From assembly GCA_964444825.1 (NCBI GenBank), contig CAYUIS010000058.1, positions 1-29,048 on the forward strand: a stretch of DNA of 29,048 nucleotides, written 5' to 3'. Origin of the DNA: CAYUIS01 sp964444825 (GTDB lineage Bacteria > Chloroflexota > Anaerolineae > B4-G1). The position numbers and the translations under genes are program-made. Positions 9,675 through 17,239 of this stretch are shown piece by piece; position 1 is the first letter of the stretch; every line of letters starts with the position of its first letter. The notes beneath the pieces are model-generated. The model made no database searches, was not told the origin of the DNA, and saw only the letters and a list, made by a program, of their open reading frames with translations.

Positions 9675-9749
9675 CAAGGTCCTCCCCTGCAAGGTATGAA
9701 CGCTGCGAGTAGATGCACGATGTGGTCCGTTTTGACACTGCATATCCCC

Positions 9750-9770
9750 CGATGCTATTCTTGAGCATCG
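9750..9770 (-). other. Hairpin in the 5' leader of the permease operon
   Basis: CGATGCT and AGCATCG form a perfect 7-bp stem with a 7-nt loop, inside the predicted leader between 9887 and 9674. No run of T follows on the minus strand, so it is not a clear terminator. A role in leader control is only a possibility. Confidence 0.4.
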
Positions 9771-9893
9771 AAGGCAGAGGTTGTCAGGCAGGGACCATGG
9801 TATATACATCCGGTGGTGATGCTTGGTTCAATGGGCGGCGTCAAGCGGTATTGTGTCTGATAGCTCTCCATCTCTGTGGTTCTCAGGGACGGG

Positions 9894-9921
9894 ATTATAA
9901 TCGCTTTTCGACCCCCGTCAA
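9894..9921 (-). promoter_or_regulatory. Sigma-70-type promoter for the DUF418-DppB operon
   Basis: On the minus strand TTGACG (9921-9916) and TATAAT (9899-9894) are separated by 16 bp. The expected start is near 9887, giving a leader of about 210 nt before the ATG at 9674. The -10 is a perfect match and the -35 has one mismatch. Confidence 0.6.
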
Positions 9922-9972
9922 AAGTGAGTGCGCCTTAATGTGGATTGGATGCTTGTCTGGAATCGACGGGAC

Positions 9973-10021
9973 CTGGGGTCACCTGTGACTGGGGTCAGCG
10001 CAGGCACAAGGGGGTGACCCA
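9973..10021. repeat. Repeated CTGGGGTCA element with inverted copy upstream of the propeller gene
   Basis: CTGGGGTCA occurs at 9973-9981 and again at 9989-9997. GGGTCACC (9976-9983) is repeated inverted as GGTGACCC (10013-10020). The cluster lies 17-65 bp upstream of the predicted -35 at 10038, where an activator or repressor site would be expected. No regulator can be named. Confidence 0.35.
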
Positions 10022-10037
10022 ATCTGGGGTGGTGGAC

Positions 10038-10065
10038 TTGCGCCTGTACAAAAAACGAGTACAAT
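10038..10065 (+). promoter_or_regulatory. Candidate promoter for the FG-GAP/TSP3 surface protein
   Basis: TTGCGC (10038-10043) and TACAAT (10060-10065) are spaced by 16 bp. Transcription would begin near 10072, leaving a leader of about 260 nt. The 660-bp region 9675-10333 between the two divergent genes holds only these control elements. Short open frames in it look non-coding. Confidence 0.45.
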
Positions 10066-10114
10066 AGGGCGTGGCCGTAGTGACAGTTGGGCGGGGATTC
10101 ACTTGGCGAGGATT

Positions 10115-10128
10115 GCTGGTTAACCAGC
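10115..10128. promoter_or_regulatory. Perfect 14-bp palindrome GCTGGTTAACCAGC (candidate operator)
   Basis: The palindrome is exact and is further flanked by CGAG (10107-10110) and CTCG (10132-10135), so the symmetry extends across about 29 bp. It lies about 45-60 nt downstream of the predicted start site, where a repressor could block elongation. As RNA it could also fold into a hairpin. No binding protein is assigned. Confidence 0.4.
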
Positions 10129-10333
10129 GGTCTCGTCACGTTGGCTGAGGGCGGCACCTCCCTGTCCCTCCTGATCAGTACCAGGTGTTCAAAAGGAGCT
10201 CCCTGCAGAGAGACTTGGTACACTGGGCCTCGTTGAGACGGGCAGAGTGGCCTTTGCTGGTGCCCTCGTTGTGTTACTTGCTCTGTGGCGTTCTCAGTGT
10301 CCTACGGTGTAGAGTCGTTGCGAGGGGGCGGAT

Positions 10334-13300
10334 ATGGACAGTCACAAGGACCTTGATGTAGGGGCATCCTTGCGTACCGTATTGCGGCGTTGGTTTCTCC
10401 CTTCATTGATCGTGACGATGTTTTTGTGGCTGGCGACGGTGTCAGCCGCAGGGGCGACCGTCGGCCCACGTATCGTCCGGTGGGATGTGGCTGGCGACGT
10501 GATGCCCCCTGTGAACGGCCTCACTTCGTCTTCTGGGCTGTTTGCAGTCGCGTGGACTCCAGTCGGGTCCGATGGTCCTGGTGTGGCCGCGCGCTCTCCT
10601 CTGGTCCCCTCCGAGTCCGATCCGGTCTATTTGCCCATTGTCATGAACAACTGGACGCCCTGCCTGGAACCGTACCGCATTCCCAACGCACACCCACGGG
10701 CGGTCACGGGTGACGGATTTCTGGATATTGTCTCTGCGAACTATGCTGAGCAGAACCAGGTCTGTCTGGGCGATGGAGAGGGCTTTGTCTGCAATCCTGT
10801 CAGCGGAGATTTGAACCGCAGCACCGGCGTGGCGATAGGGGACGTGAACGGTGATGGCTTGCTGGATGCCGTGTTTGCCAACCTTCTCCAGGCCAACCGC
10901 ATCTGCCTGGCCGATGATACGGGGTTCACCTGCCAGGATGTCGACGGGGACACCGAGCAGGGCTATGACGTGGCGCTGGCGGATCTGAATGGGGATTCTT
11001 GGTTGGACGCTGTGTTTGTGAACAGTGGTCCGGACTTGGTCTGCCTGGGTGACGGTGAGGGCAGCTTTGGCTGCGCCCCCGTCAGTGATGATTCAAACGT
11101 CGGGGTTGGCGTGGCGTTGGGGGACTTGAATGGCGATGGTGTCCTGGATGTCGTCTTTGCGAACTATAACCAAGTCAACCGGGTGTGTGAGGGCGATGGT
11201 GCAGGGGGTTTTGTTTCCTGCAGCGACGTGAGCACTGCCACGGACGCGAGCAACGGCGTAGCGCTGGGCGATCTGAACGGGGATACGTTTCCGGATGCCG
11301 TTTTCGCCAACTATGGGCAACGCAATCAGGCCTGCCTGGGAGATGGCGCAGGCAACTTTGATTGCGGTGATCTCAGTCCCGACGAGCGGCTTAGTCGGGC
11401 TGTGGCGCTGGGGGACGTGAGCGGGGATGGTCTCTTGGATGCCGTCTTTGCCAACACTGGCCAGCAGAATCAAGTTTGCCTAGGGGAAGAGGGGGGCGGC
11501 TTTATCTGCCACGACGTTAACTCTGATACGAGCCAAAGTTATGATGTTGCTCTGGGGGATGTGGGCGGCGATGGTTTTCTGGATGCCGTCTTTGCCAACA
11601 CGGTACAACCTAACCTTACCTGCGCGGGCGATGGCGCAGGCAACTTTGTCTGCCAGGACATTAGCCCCGACGCTGATTCTAGCTGGGGCATAGCATTGGG
11701 TGACGTAGGCACGCTCGACACAGATGGCGATGGCGTGCCGGACGGTTTGGACAATTGCCCGGCTGTCTTCAATCCTGACCAGATCGATTCCGACGGGGAT
11801 GGGCAGGGGGATGCGTGCGACGCTGACGACGACGATGATGGGGTGGATGACGCGGCTGACAATTGCCCGTTGACGCCGAACCCGGATCAGACCGACACCG
11901 ACGGGGATGGGCAGGGGGACGCGTGCGATAGTGACGACGACGACGATGGGGTACCTGACGAGGTGGACAACTGTCCCTTGACCCCGAATCCTGACCAGAC
12001 CGACACCGATGGGGATGGTGTGGGCGATGCCTGTGAAGGTGATGCCGACGGGGATGGGATCGATGATGATGTGGACAATTGTCCGTTGACCCCGAACCCG
12101 GGTCAGACCGACACCGACGGGGATGGGCAGGGGGATGCGTGCGACGCTGACGACGACNNNNNNNNNNNNNNNNNNNNNNNNNNNNNNNNNNNNNNNNNNN
12201 NNNNNNNNNNNNNNNNNNNNNNNNNNNNNNNNNNNNNNNNNNNNNNNNNNNNNNNNNGACGACGACGATGACGGGGTGGACGACGCGGGTGACAATTGCC
12301 CGTTGACGCCGAACCCGGATCAGACCGACACCGACGGGGATGGGCAGGGGGACGCGTGCGACGCTGACGACGACGATGACGGGGTGGATGACGCGGATGA
12401 CAACTGCCCCCTGACGCCGAACCCGGATCAGATCGACACCGACGGGGATGGGCAGGGGGACGCGTGCGACGCTGACGACGACGACGATGGAGTGGACGAC
12501 GCGGATGACAATTGCCCCTACACTTACAACCCCGATCAGACCGACACCGACGGCGACGGCATTGGCGATGCCTGTGATGTATTGATCAAGCCGGTGTGTA
12601 TGACGATCCAGGACGGCACCCTCGGCGAGGTTCAAGACGCCTATATCTGGGCGAGGGCGCCCGGGTACAATGGCAACACGCCCTATCTCTTCACCGGTGT
12701 GACTGGCAGATGGGAGGAACGATCGTTGATCCGTTTCGGCCTGGACGAACTGCCAGAGGATGCGGTTGTCGAGTCGGCCACCTTTGGCATCCAGCAGATC
12801 TATTCGGGCTCTGGGGTTACGGTCAGCGTTCACTCCATCACCCGACCCTGGGATGAGGATGAGCCGACGTGGCGCACCTTTGCGGAGGAATACGATCCGC
12901 AGGAATGGGGCAGCTTTGTGAGCCGGAGGGGGTGGAGGACGGTCGACGTGACTGCGTTGGTGTCGGACTGGGTGAGTGGCACGCTGTCGAACCACGGGTT
13001 GATGTTGATCAGCGCTCCCACCTATAGGGTCGATGCATACACCAGCAGCGATTTCTACCATGTCCACAAGCGCCCCCGGCTGACGGTCTGTTACACTGTA
13101 CCAGGGCAGCCTCAGGACGCCGACGGAGATGGTGTGCTGGATGGTGCTGACAATTGCCCTTACACTTACAACCCTGATCAGACCGACACCGACGGCGACG
13201 GCATTGGCGATGCCTGTGATGTATCAGTCGAGCCAATATGTATGACGGTGCAAGACGGCACCCTCGGCGAGGTTCAAGACGCCTACATCTGGGCGAGGGC

Positions 13301-13937
13301 GCCCGGGTACAATGGCAACACGCCCTATCTCTTCACCGGTGTGACTGGCAGATGGGAGGAACGATCGTTGATCCGTTTCGGCCTGGACGAACTGCCAGAG
13401 GATGCGGTTGTCGAGTCGGCCACCTTTGGCATCCAGCAGATCTATTCGGGCTCTGGGGTTACGGTCAGCGTTCACTCCATCACCCGACCCTGGGATGAGG
13501 ATGAGCCGACGTGGCGCACCTTTGCGGAGGAATACGATCCGCAGGAATGGGGCAGCTTTGTGAGCCGGAGGGGGTGGAGGACGGTCGACGTGACTGCGTT
13601 GGTGTCGGACTGGGTGAGTGGCACGCTGTCGAACCACGGGTTGATGTTGATCAGCGCTCCCACCGATAGGTTTGATGCATACACCAGCAGTGATTTCGGC
13701 TATGTCCCCTGGCGTCCCTGGCTGAGGGTCTGTTATGCCTTGCCAGGGCAGCTTCAGGACGCCGATGGAGATGGTGTGCTGGATGGAGATGACAACTGTC
13801 CTTACACCTACAATCCTGACCAGACCGACACTGACGGCGACGGGATTGGGGATGCCTGCGACACCAAGCAGCCGTCTGACCCACCGGCGTGGATTGAAAC
13901 GACACCCCCTGACCCGGGCGTCGAATTAGGATACTGA
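10334..13937 (+). CDS. Secreted FG-GAP propeller / thrombospondin type-3 / DNRLRE-repeat surface protein (interrupted by assembly gap)
   Basis: The ATG at 10334 follows AGGGGGCG. Residues 18-42 form a signal peptide (basic LRRW, hydrophobic core, cleavage likely near SAAGA). Residues about 121-458 hold seven FG-GAP/VCBS repeats of about 47 residues, each with a D-x-(N/S/G)-G-D calcium loop and two cysteines (CLGDG...F-x-C pattern). A thrombospondin type-3 array follows: 36-residue units with DNCP and DTDGDGxGDAC, Asp-rich and predicted to bind calcium. The array runs into the 100-N gap at 12158 and resumes at 12258. Both edges are codon boundaries, so the apparent frame change is an artefact and this is one gene. 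After the gap come more TSP3 units, two near-identical DNRLRE/CBM96-like modules (about 12591-13105 and 13233-13745), a last TSP3 unit and a short Pro-rich tail without a visible sorting signal. Expected role: adhesion or polysaccharide binding at the cell surface (family inference). Confidence 0.85.
11717..12157 (+). repeat. Thrombospondin type-3 repeat array, part before the gap (108-bp period)
   Basis: Four units of about 36 codons carry DNCP, NP(D/G)Q and DTDGDGxGDAC motifs. At DNA level the units are nearly identical in their GACACCGACGGGGATGGGCA core, which explains why the assembly broke here. Confidence 0.85.
12158..12257. other. Assembly gap (100 N)
   Basis: Exactly 100 ambiguous bases sit inside the TSP3 array, between ...GCTGACGACGAC and GACGACGACGATGAC.... 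The left flank ends after three Asp codons of the Asp run and the right flank begins at the first codon of an Asp run. The true gap should therefore be a multiple of 108 bp minus 9 (99 bp if one unit is missing). Confidence 0.97.
12258..12590 (+). repeat. Thrombospondin type-3 repeat array, part after the gap
   Basis: Three further 108-bp units continue the array. The last changes from NCPLTPNPDQ to NCPYTYNPDQ, the form also used in the units between and after the DNRLRE modules. Confidence 0.85.
12507..13148 (+). repeat. 642-bp tandem repeat, copy 1 (TSP3 unit + DNRLRE module)
   Basis: The unit starts at GACAATTGCCC (12507) and is followed at exactly 642 bp (214 codons) by copy 2. It encodes one TSP3 unit plus a DNRLRE/CBM96-like beta-sandwich. 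Bases 12645-13022 are identical to 13287-13664 in copy 2, while the ends differ. Confidence 0.92.
13149..13790 (+). repeat. 642-bp tandem repeat, copy 2
   Basis: This is the second in-frame copy of the TSP3 + DNRLRE unit. After position 13664 the sequence diverges from copy 1, with different residues in the last beta strands (for example DFGYVPWRPW in place of DFYHVHKRPR). A third, incomplete unit (TSP3 part only) begins at 13791 and ends near 13863. Confidence 0.92.
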
Positions 13938-14167
13938 CGACCTCTTTGACCTGGTTGTCTGACTTGGCTTCCAGGGCATCATAGACGTGTCCGTACCTTT
14001 GAGCCAATGGGTTCGATCCCCTTCAGACCCTGCCAGTAGCCAGACTTGACCAATAGCCGTTCCATGCTACCTGCGGGTGCGGTTTTCTCGCCCTCACCCA
14101 AGCCTCGCTCCTATTGGATCAGGCATATTTCCTGCAAAAGCGTCGAGTTTTCTAACCTAGTCTCCTG
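13938..14167. other. Intergenic region between the surface protein gene and minC
   Basis: About 230 bp without a convincing gene. It contains an imperfect inverted repeat (around 13952-13977 against 14026-14051) that may act in transcription termination, and a T-loop-like string GGGTTCGATCCCC near 14010-14022 that does not belong to a foldable tRNA. Confidence 0.35.
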
Positions 14168-14176
14168 TGCTATAAT
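14168..14176 (+). promoter_or_regulatory. Extended -10 promoter for the minC operon
   Basis: TGCTATAAT (14168-14176) is a perfect extended -10 element located 33 bp before the minC start. The -35 position (around 14148-14153, TTTTCT) is weak, as is usual for extended -10 promoters. The transcript would have a leader of about 27 nt. Confidence 0.6.
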
Positions 14177-14209
14177 GTTGTCCGGTTGTCCGGGAGGTAG
14201 CGTGCGTTC

Positions 14210-14908
14210 ATGACTCTAGATACGATCACGATTAAGGGTATCCGCCAGGGGTTGCTCATCACCTTGGGAGACCGGGGATGGAGTGAGGAATTGCGCGATT
14301 TGGAGTCGCGTCTCAGTGCGAGTCCTTCCTTCTTTCGTGGCGGGCGCGTTGCTCTCGACGTCGGATCGCTGGAGTTGAGCTATTCCGAGATCGAGGCAGT
14401 GCATACACTCTTGACTCGCCATCGAGTCGAGTTGTGGGCATTGGTGGGCTCCAGTGCCGCTACGGAGGCCGCCGCCCAGGAGATCGGGCTGGTGATCGAT
14501 CTCGGTCCTTCTGCTCCGCGTGAAAAGAAGACCGAATCGCAGGAGGACGAGGGTCCCATGACTGAGGGGATGGTGGTGCGGCGCACATTGCGGTCTGGCC
14601 AGAGCCTCCGCCATCCCGGCCACATCGTGGTCATCGGCGACGTCAATCCTGGGGCCGAGATCGTCGCGGGCGGTGACATCGTTGTGTGGGGTCGGGTGCG
14701 CGGCGTGGTGCATGCCGGGGCGCTGGGAGATGAAGGTGCTGTGATCTGCGCCCTGGATTTGTCGCCTATGCAGCTCCGCATCGCCGGCCACATTGCGCGC
14801 TCGCCAGAAGAGCGACGACGCACGGCGATTCCAGAGATGGCCTCGGTTCGGCAGGGACAACTGGTGGCCGTGCCGTGGCAAGGAACTGGGTCAGGTTGGG
14901 GCGGATAA
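14210..14908 (+). CDS. minC: Septum site-determining protein MinC
   Basis: The 232-residue protein has the usual MinC layout. An N-terminal domain of about 100 residues (ITIKGIRQGLLITLGD...) is followed by a charged linker near 103-115 and a C-terminal beta-helix domain. The latter carries the conserved RSGQ and GDVNPGAEIVAGGDIVVWG segments and an HAG motif. MinC inhibits FtsZ polymerisation away from mid-cell and is recruited to the membrane by MinD. GGGAGGT stands 11 nt before the ATG. It is the first gene of a cluster with minD, minE and rodA; the mreBCD genes that often precede this set are not present here. Confidence 0.93.
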   Translation: MTLDTITIKGIRQGLLITLGDRGWSEELRDLESRLSASPSFFRGGRVALDVGSLELSYSEIEAVHTLLTRHRVELWALVGSSAATEAAAQEIGLVIDLGPSAPREKKTESQEDEGPMTEGMVVRRTLRSGQSLRHPGHIVVIGDVNPGAEIVAGGDIVVWGRVRGVVHAGALGDEGAVICALDLSPMQLRIAGHIARSPEERRRTAIPEMASVRQGQLVAVPWQGTGSGWGG

Positions 14909-14918
14909 AGGAGATCTG

Positions 14919-15725
14919 ATGGCAGCAAGAGTCCTTACGGTTACCTCAGGCAAAGGAGGGGTGGGCAAGACTACCTTGACCGCCAACCTTGGCGTTGCGT
15001 TGGCGATGCAAGGTCAGCGGGTGGTGGTCATTGATGCCGATGTCGGCTTGCGCAACCTGGACGTGATGCTGGGACTTGAGAATCGTATCGTCTACGACCT
15101 GGTAGATGTGGTCGAGGGACGTTGCCGGCTGCGCCAGGCGATGGTGCGCGACAAGCGACTGTCGGAGCTCTATCTGCTGCCGGCTGCCCAGACCCGGGAT
15201 AAAACTTCGGTTCAGCCCGATGACATGGTGCGCATCTGCGACCAATTGCGGGAGCATCATGACTACATCCTGATTGATTCCCCCGCTGGCATTGAGCAGG
15301 GTTTCCGCTACGCTATTGCTCCTTCTACTGGCATCCTCATCGTCACAAACCCGGAGGTGTCTGCTGTACGCGACGCCGATCGCGTCATTGGGATCGTTGA
15401 GGCGGAAGAAAAGGGGCCGCCGCGACTGGTCATCAACCGGCTCAGGCCCCAATTGGTCAAGCGTGGTGAGATGTTGAGCGTCGCTGATGTCGTCGAGTTG
15501 CTGGCTATCGATCTGATCGGCGTGGTACCGGAGGATCAAGCTGTGCTGTTCTCTGCAAACCGCGGGCAGCCGCTTGCATTTGCGAAGGACAGCTCACAGG
15601 CTGGTCAATCATTTCACAATATCGCCCGGCGGATTCTGGGAAAGGATGTGCCGTTTATGCCCATACGCGAACCTGGTATGCTGCAGAGGATTCTCGGAAT
15701 TGTGGGCCTTGGGGAGGATGGGTAA
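14919..15725 (+). CDS. minD: Septum site-determining ATPase MinD
   Basis: The start at 14919 is chosen because AAAGGAGAT lies just upstream and the protein then opens with MAARVLTVTSGKGGVGKTTL. An earlier in-frame ATG (14793) would overlap minC. The 268-residue product has a deviant Walker A motif (KGGVGKT, residues 12-18), the IDADVGLRNLD segment, the IDSPAGIEQG switch-II region and a C-terminal amphipathic membrane-targeting helix (GMLQRILGIVGL). Bound to ATP, MinD dimerises on the membrane and recruits MinC; MinE stimulates hydrolysis. Its stop shares a base with the minE start (TAATG), so translation is probably coupled. Confidence 0.96.
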   Translation: MAARVLTVTSGKGGVGKTTLTANLGVALAMQGQRVVVIDADVGLRNLDVMLGLENRIVYDLVDVVEGRCRLRQAMVRDKRLSELYLLPAAQTRDKTSVQPDDMVRICDQLREHHDYILIDSPAGIEQGFRYAIAPSTGILIVTNPEVSAVRDADRVIGIVEAEEKGPPRLVINRLRPQLVKRGEMLSVADVVELLAIDLIGVVPEDQAVLFSANRGQPLAFAKDSSQAGQSFHNIARRILGKDVPFMPIREPGMLQRILGIVGLGEDG

Positions 15726-15994
15726 TGAAGATCCTGGGACGCCGTATAGGTCGCGGTGGTGGGGCGAGCGGTCAGGTCGCCAAGGAGCGGTTGCGCCTGG
15801 TCCTGGCCCATGATCGCACGAGTATCTCACCTGCGTTGTTAGAGATTCTCAAGGACGAGATCATTGCCGTGATCTCGCGCCACGTTGCGATTGCCGCCGA
15901 TGAGGTTGACGTGTCTTTTTCTCAAAGCGCGCGCGAGTCCCGTCTGGTCGCCGATATCCCGCTCGTGTCGCGAAGCAAACGGCGCACGAGGTAG
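15725..15994 (+). CDS. minE: Cell division topological specificity factor MinE
   Basis: The 89-residue protein matches MinE in size and layout. It has a basic N-terminal membrane-targeting stretch (MKILGRRIGRGG), the MinD-contact helix (about 18-32, AKERLRLVLAHDR), and the dimerisation domain that includes LLEILKDEIIAVISRHVAI. MinE drives MinD off the membrane and restricts MinC/MinD to the poles or sets a gradient. A MinE (rather than DivIVA/MinJ alone) suggests a dynamic Min system. The gene overlaps minD by one base and ends one base before rodA starts. Confidence 0.93.
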   Translation: MKILGRRIGRGGGASGQVAKERLRLVLAHDRTSISPALLEILKDEIIAVISRHVAIAADEVDVSFSQSARESRLVADIPLVSRSKRRTR

Positions 15995-15995
15995 T

Positions 15996-17192
15996 ATGTC
16001 TCCGTTCCGTGTGTGGCGACACTTTGACTACGTGCTGTTCGCTGTCACCATCCTGTTGACCGTGTATGGGGTGGTGATGATCTACAGCGCCACCCTGGGC
16101 AGCCCAGACCCCAATCTGCAAGGGATATGGCGGAGACAGGGGATGTTCGGAGCCGTTGGGGTGGGGATTATACTCCTGTTGACCATCTTTCCCCCCGACT
16201 ATCAATGGTTTGGCGATTTCTGGTGGTTGGCCTATCTTCTTGCCGTCGCACTGCTGGTGCTTGTCCTCCTGTTCGGAGAGAGTGAGATTGGCCAAGTAAG
16301 CCGCTGGCTCGACCTGGGCTTTTTCCGGTTCCAACCTTCGTTCCTGGCTATGAATCTGTTGGTCATATCCGCGGGGGCGGTGCTCAGCCGGCGACACAGG
16401 AGAAGGCGGGGCCGGGCCTCTTCTCTGCTTTTCGGAGCGCCCAAGACCAGTCTATTGGCCGAGGAGGTCCCAGAGCGCCCGGGTTGGATCAACTATCTGG
16501 CCTCCGTCTTGATGACAGTGGTGTTGGTAGCTTTGGTCTTTATGCAGCCAGACATGTCCACCGCTGGCGTGCTTGCCATCATATGGCTGGCGATGCTGTT
16601 CGAGTCGGGTATGCCCATATGGTTTCTAGTGCTTACCGGGCTGTTGGGGCTGGGATCGCTGGTTCCCCTGTGGGATGTGATGGCCCGTTTTCCATATATG
16701 CGTGATCGGGTTTGGGGTTTTATCAATCCGGGGAGTGACCCCAATATCGCCTATCAGCTCAATCAGGCAGCCATCGCTATCGGATCCGGAGGGCTGTTGG
16801 GAAAAGGGCTTGCTCAGGGCACGCAGAGCCAGCTCCGCTACCTGCCAGTGCGTCACACCGATTTTATCTTTTCCGTCCTGGCGGAGGAACTTGGCTTTGC
16901 TGGCGTGATGTTGTTGTTTGCCTTGTACCTGGTTCTGTTTTACCGATTGCTGCGGATCATTGTAAACACGCAGGATGTCTATGGGCGAATGCTGGTGATT
17001 GGTGCACTGGCGATGATTCTTTTTCCCCTGATCGTCAACGTGGGCATGAATCTGGGGATGTTGCCAATCTCGGGATTGCCTCTGCCGTTCATCACGTATG
17101 GGAATTCTGCCCTGCTGGCGTCGATGATCGGTATCGGCATCGCCGAGAACGTTGCAGTGCGCCGCCGCAAGCTAGAGTTTCAGGCCGGATAG
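15996..17192 (+). CDS. rodA: SEDS-family peptidoglycan glycosyltransferase RodA
   Basis: The start at 15996 follows the minE stop by one base; an upstream in-frame ATG would lie inside minE. The 398-residue polytopic protein has the SEDS signatures. Loop NPGSDPNIAYQLNQ holds the candidate catalytic Asp (D248), followed by AIAIGSGGLLGKG, HTDFIFSVLAEELGF and the closing NVGMNLGMLPISGLPLPF. The last block favours RodA over FtsW. RodA polymerises lipid II during cell elongation together with a class B penicillin-binding protein, which is not encoded here. A positively charged cytoplasmic loop (RRHRRRRGRASS) separates two helix groups. Lateral wall synthesis and Min genes share one transcription unit. 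Confidence 0.92.
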   Translation: MSPFRVWRHFDYVLFAVTILLTVYGVVMIYSATLGSPDPNLQGIWRRQGMFGAVGVGIILLLTIFPPDYQWFGDFWWLAYLLAVALLVLVLLFGESEIGQVSRWLDLGFFRFQPSFLAMNLLVISAGAVLSRRHRRRRGRASSLLFGAPKTSLLAEEVPERPGWINYLASVLMTVVLVALVFMQPDMSTAGVLAIIWLAMLFESGMPIWFLVLTGLLGLGSLVPLWDVMARFPYMRDRVWGFINPGSDPNIAYQLNQAAIAIGSGGLLGKGLAQGTQSQLRYLPVRHTDFIFSVLAEELGFAGVMLLFALYLVLFYRLLRIIVNTQDVYGRMLVIGALAMILFPLIVNVGMNLGMLPISGLPLPFITYGNSALLASMIGIGIAENVAVRRRKLEFQAG

Positions 17193-17239
17193 TGCAGAGT
17201 TGGCCATTATTGGGTTGAGGATCGAGGTGTGTAACTAAT

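Noticed and set aside
9713..10223. Two short open frames (9713-9988 plus, 9918-10223 minus) in the divergent intergenic region
   Set aside because: Neither has a ribosome-binding site or family motif, and they overlap the promoter elements and palindromes.
10690..10720. Apparent deletion in the first FG-GAP repeat
   Set aside because: The missing strand is supplied by the orphan IALGDV after the seventh repeat, the usual way a propeller closes, so no damage needs to be assumed.
11717..12590. Regular 108-bp repeats considered as CRISPR or non-coding satellite
   Set aside because: The period equals 36 codons and the units encode DNCP and DTDGDGxGDAC calcium-binding motifs, without unique spacers.
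11480..13067. Long minus-strand frames across the TSP3 repeats
   Set aside because: They are the repetitive complement of Asp-rich codons (GAC/GAT read as VVV/SSS), with no start signal and no family resemblance, and they run through the N gap.
14005..14035. tRNA-like TTCGATCC loop
   Set aside because: The T-stem has a mismatch and no matching acceptor, D or anticodon arms can be folded at the right distances.
14793..14918. Upstream ATG for minD
   Set aside because: It would add 42 residues overlapping minC. The ATG at 14919 has a good Shine-Dalgarno and gives the canonical MinD N-terminus.
15885..15995. Upstream ATG for rodA
   Set aside because: It lies inside minE and the added residues have no SEDS character. 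The ATG at 15996 directly follows the minE stop.
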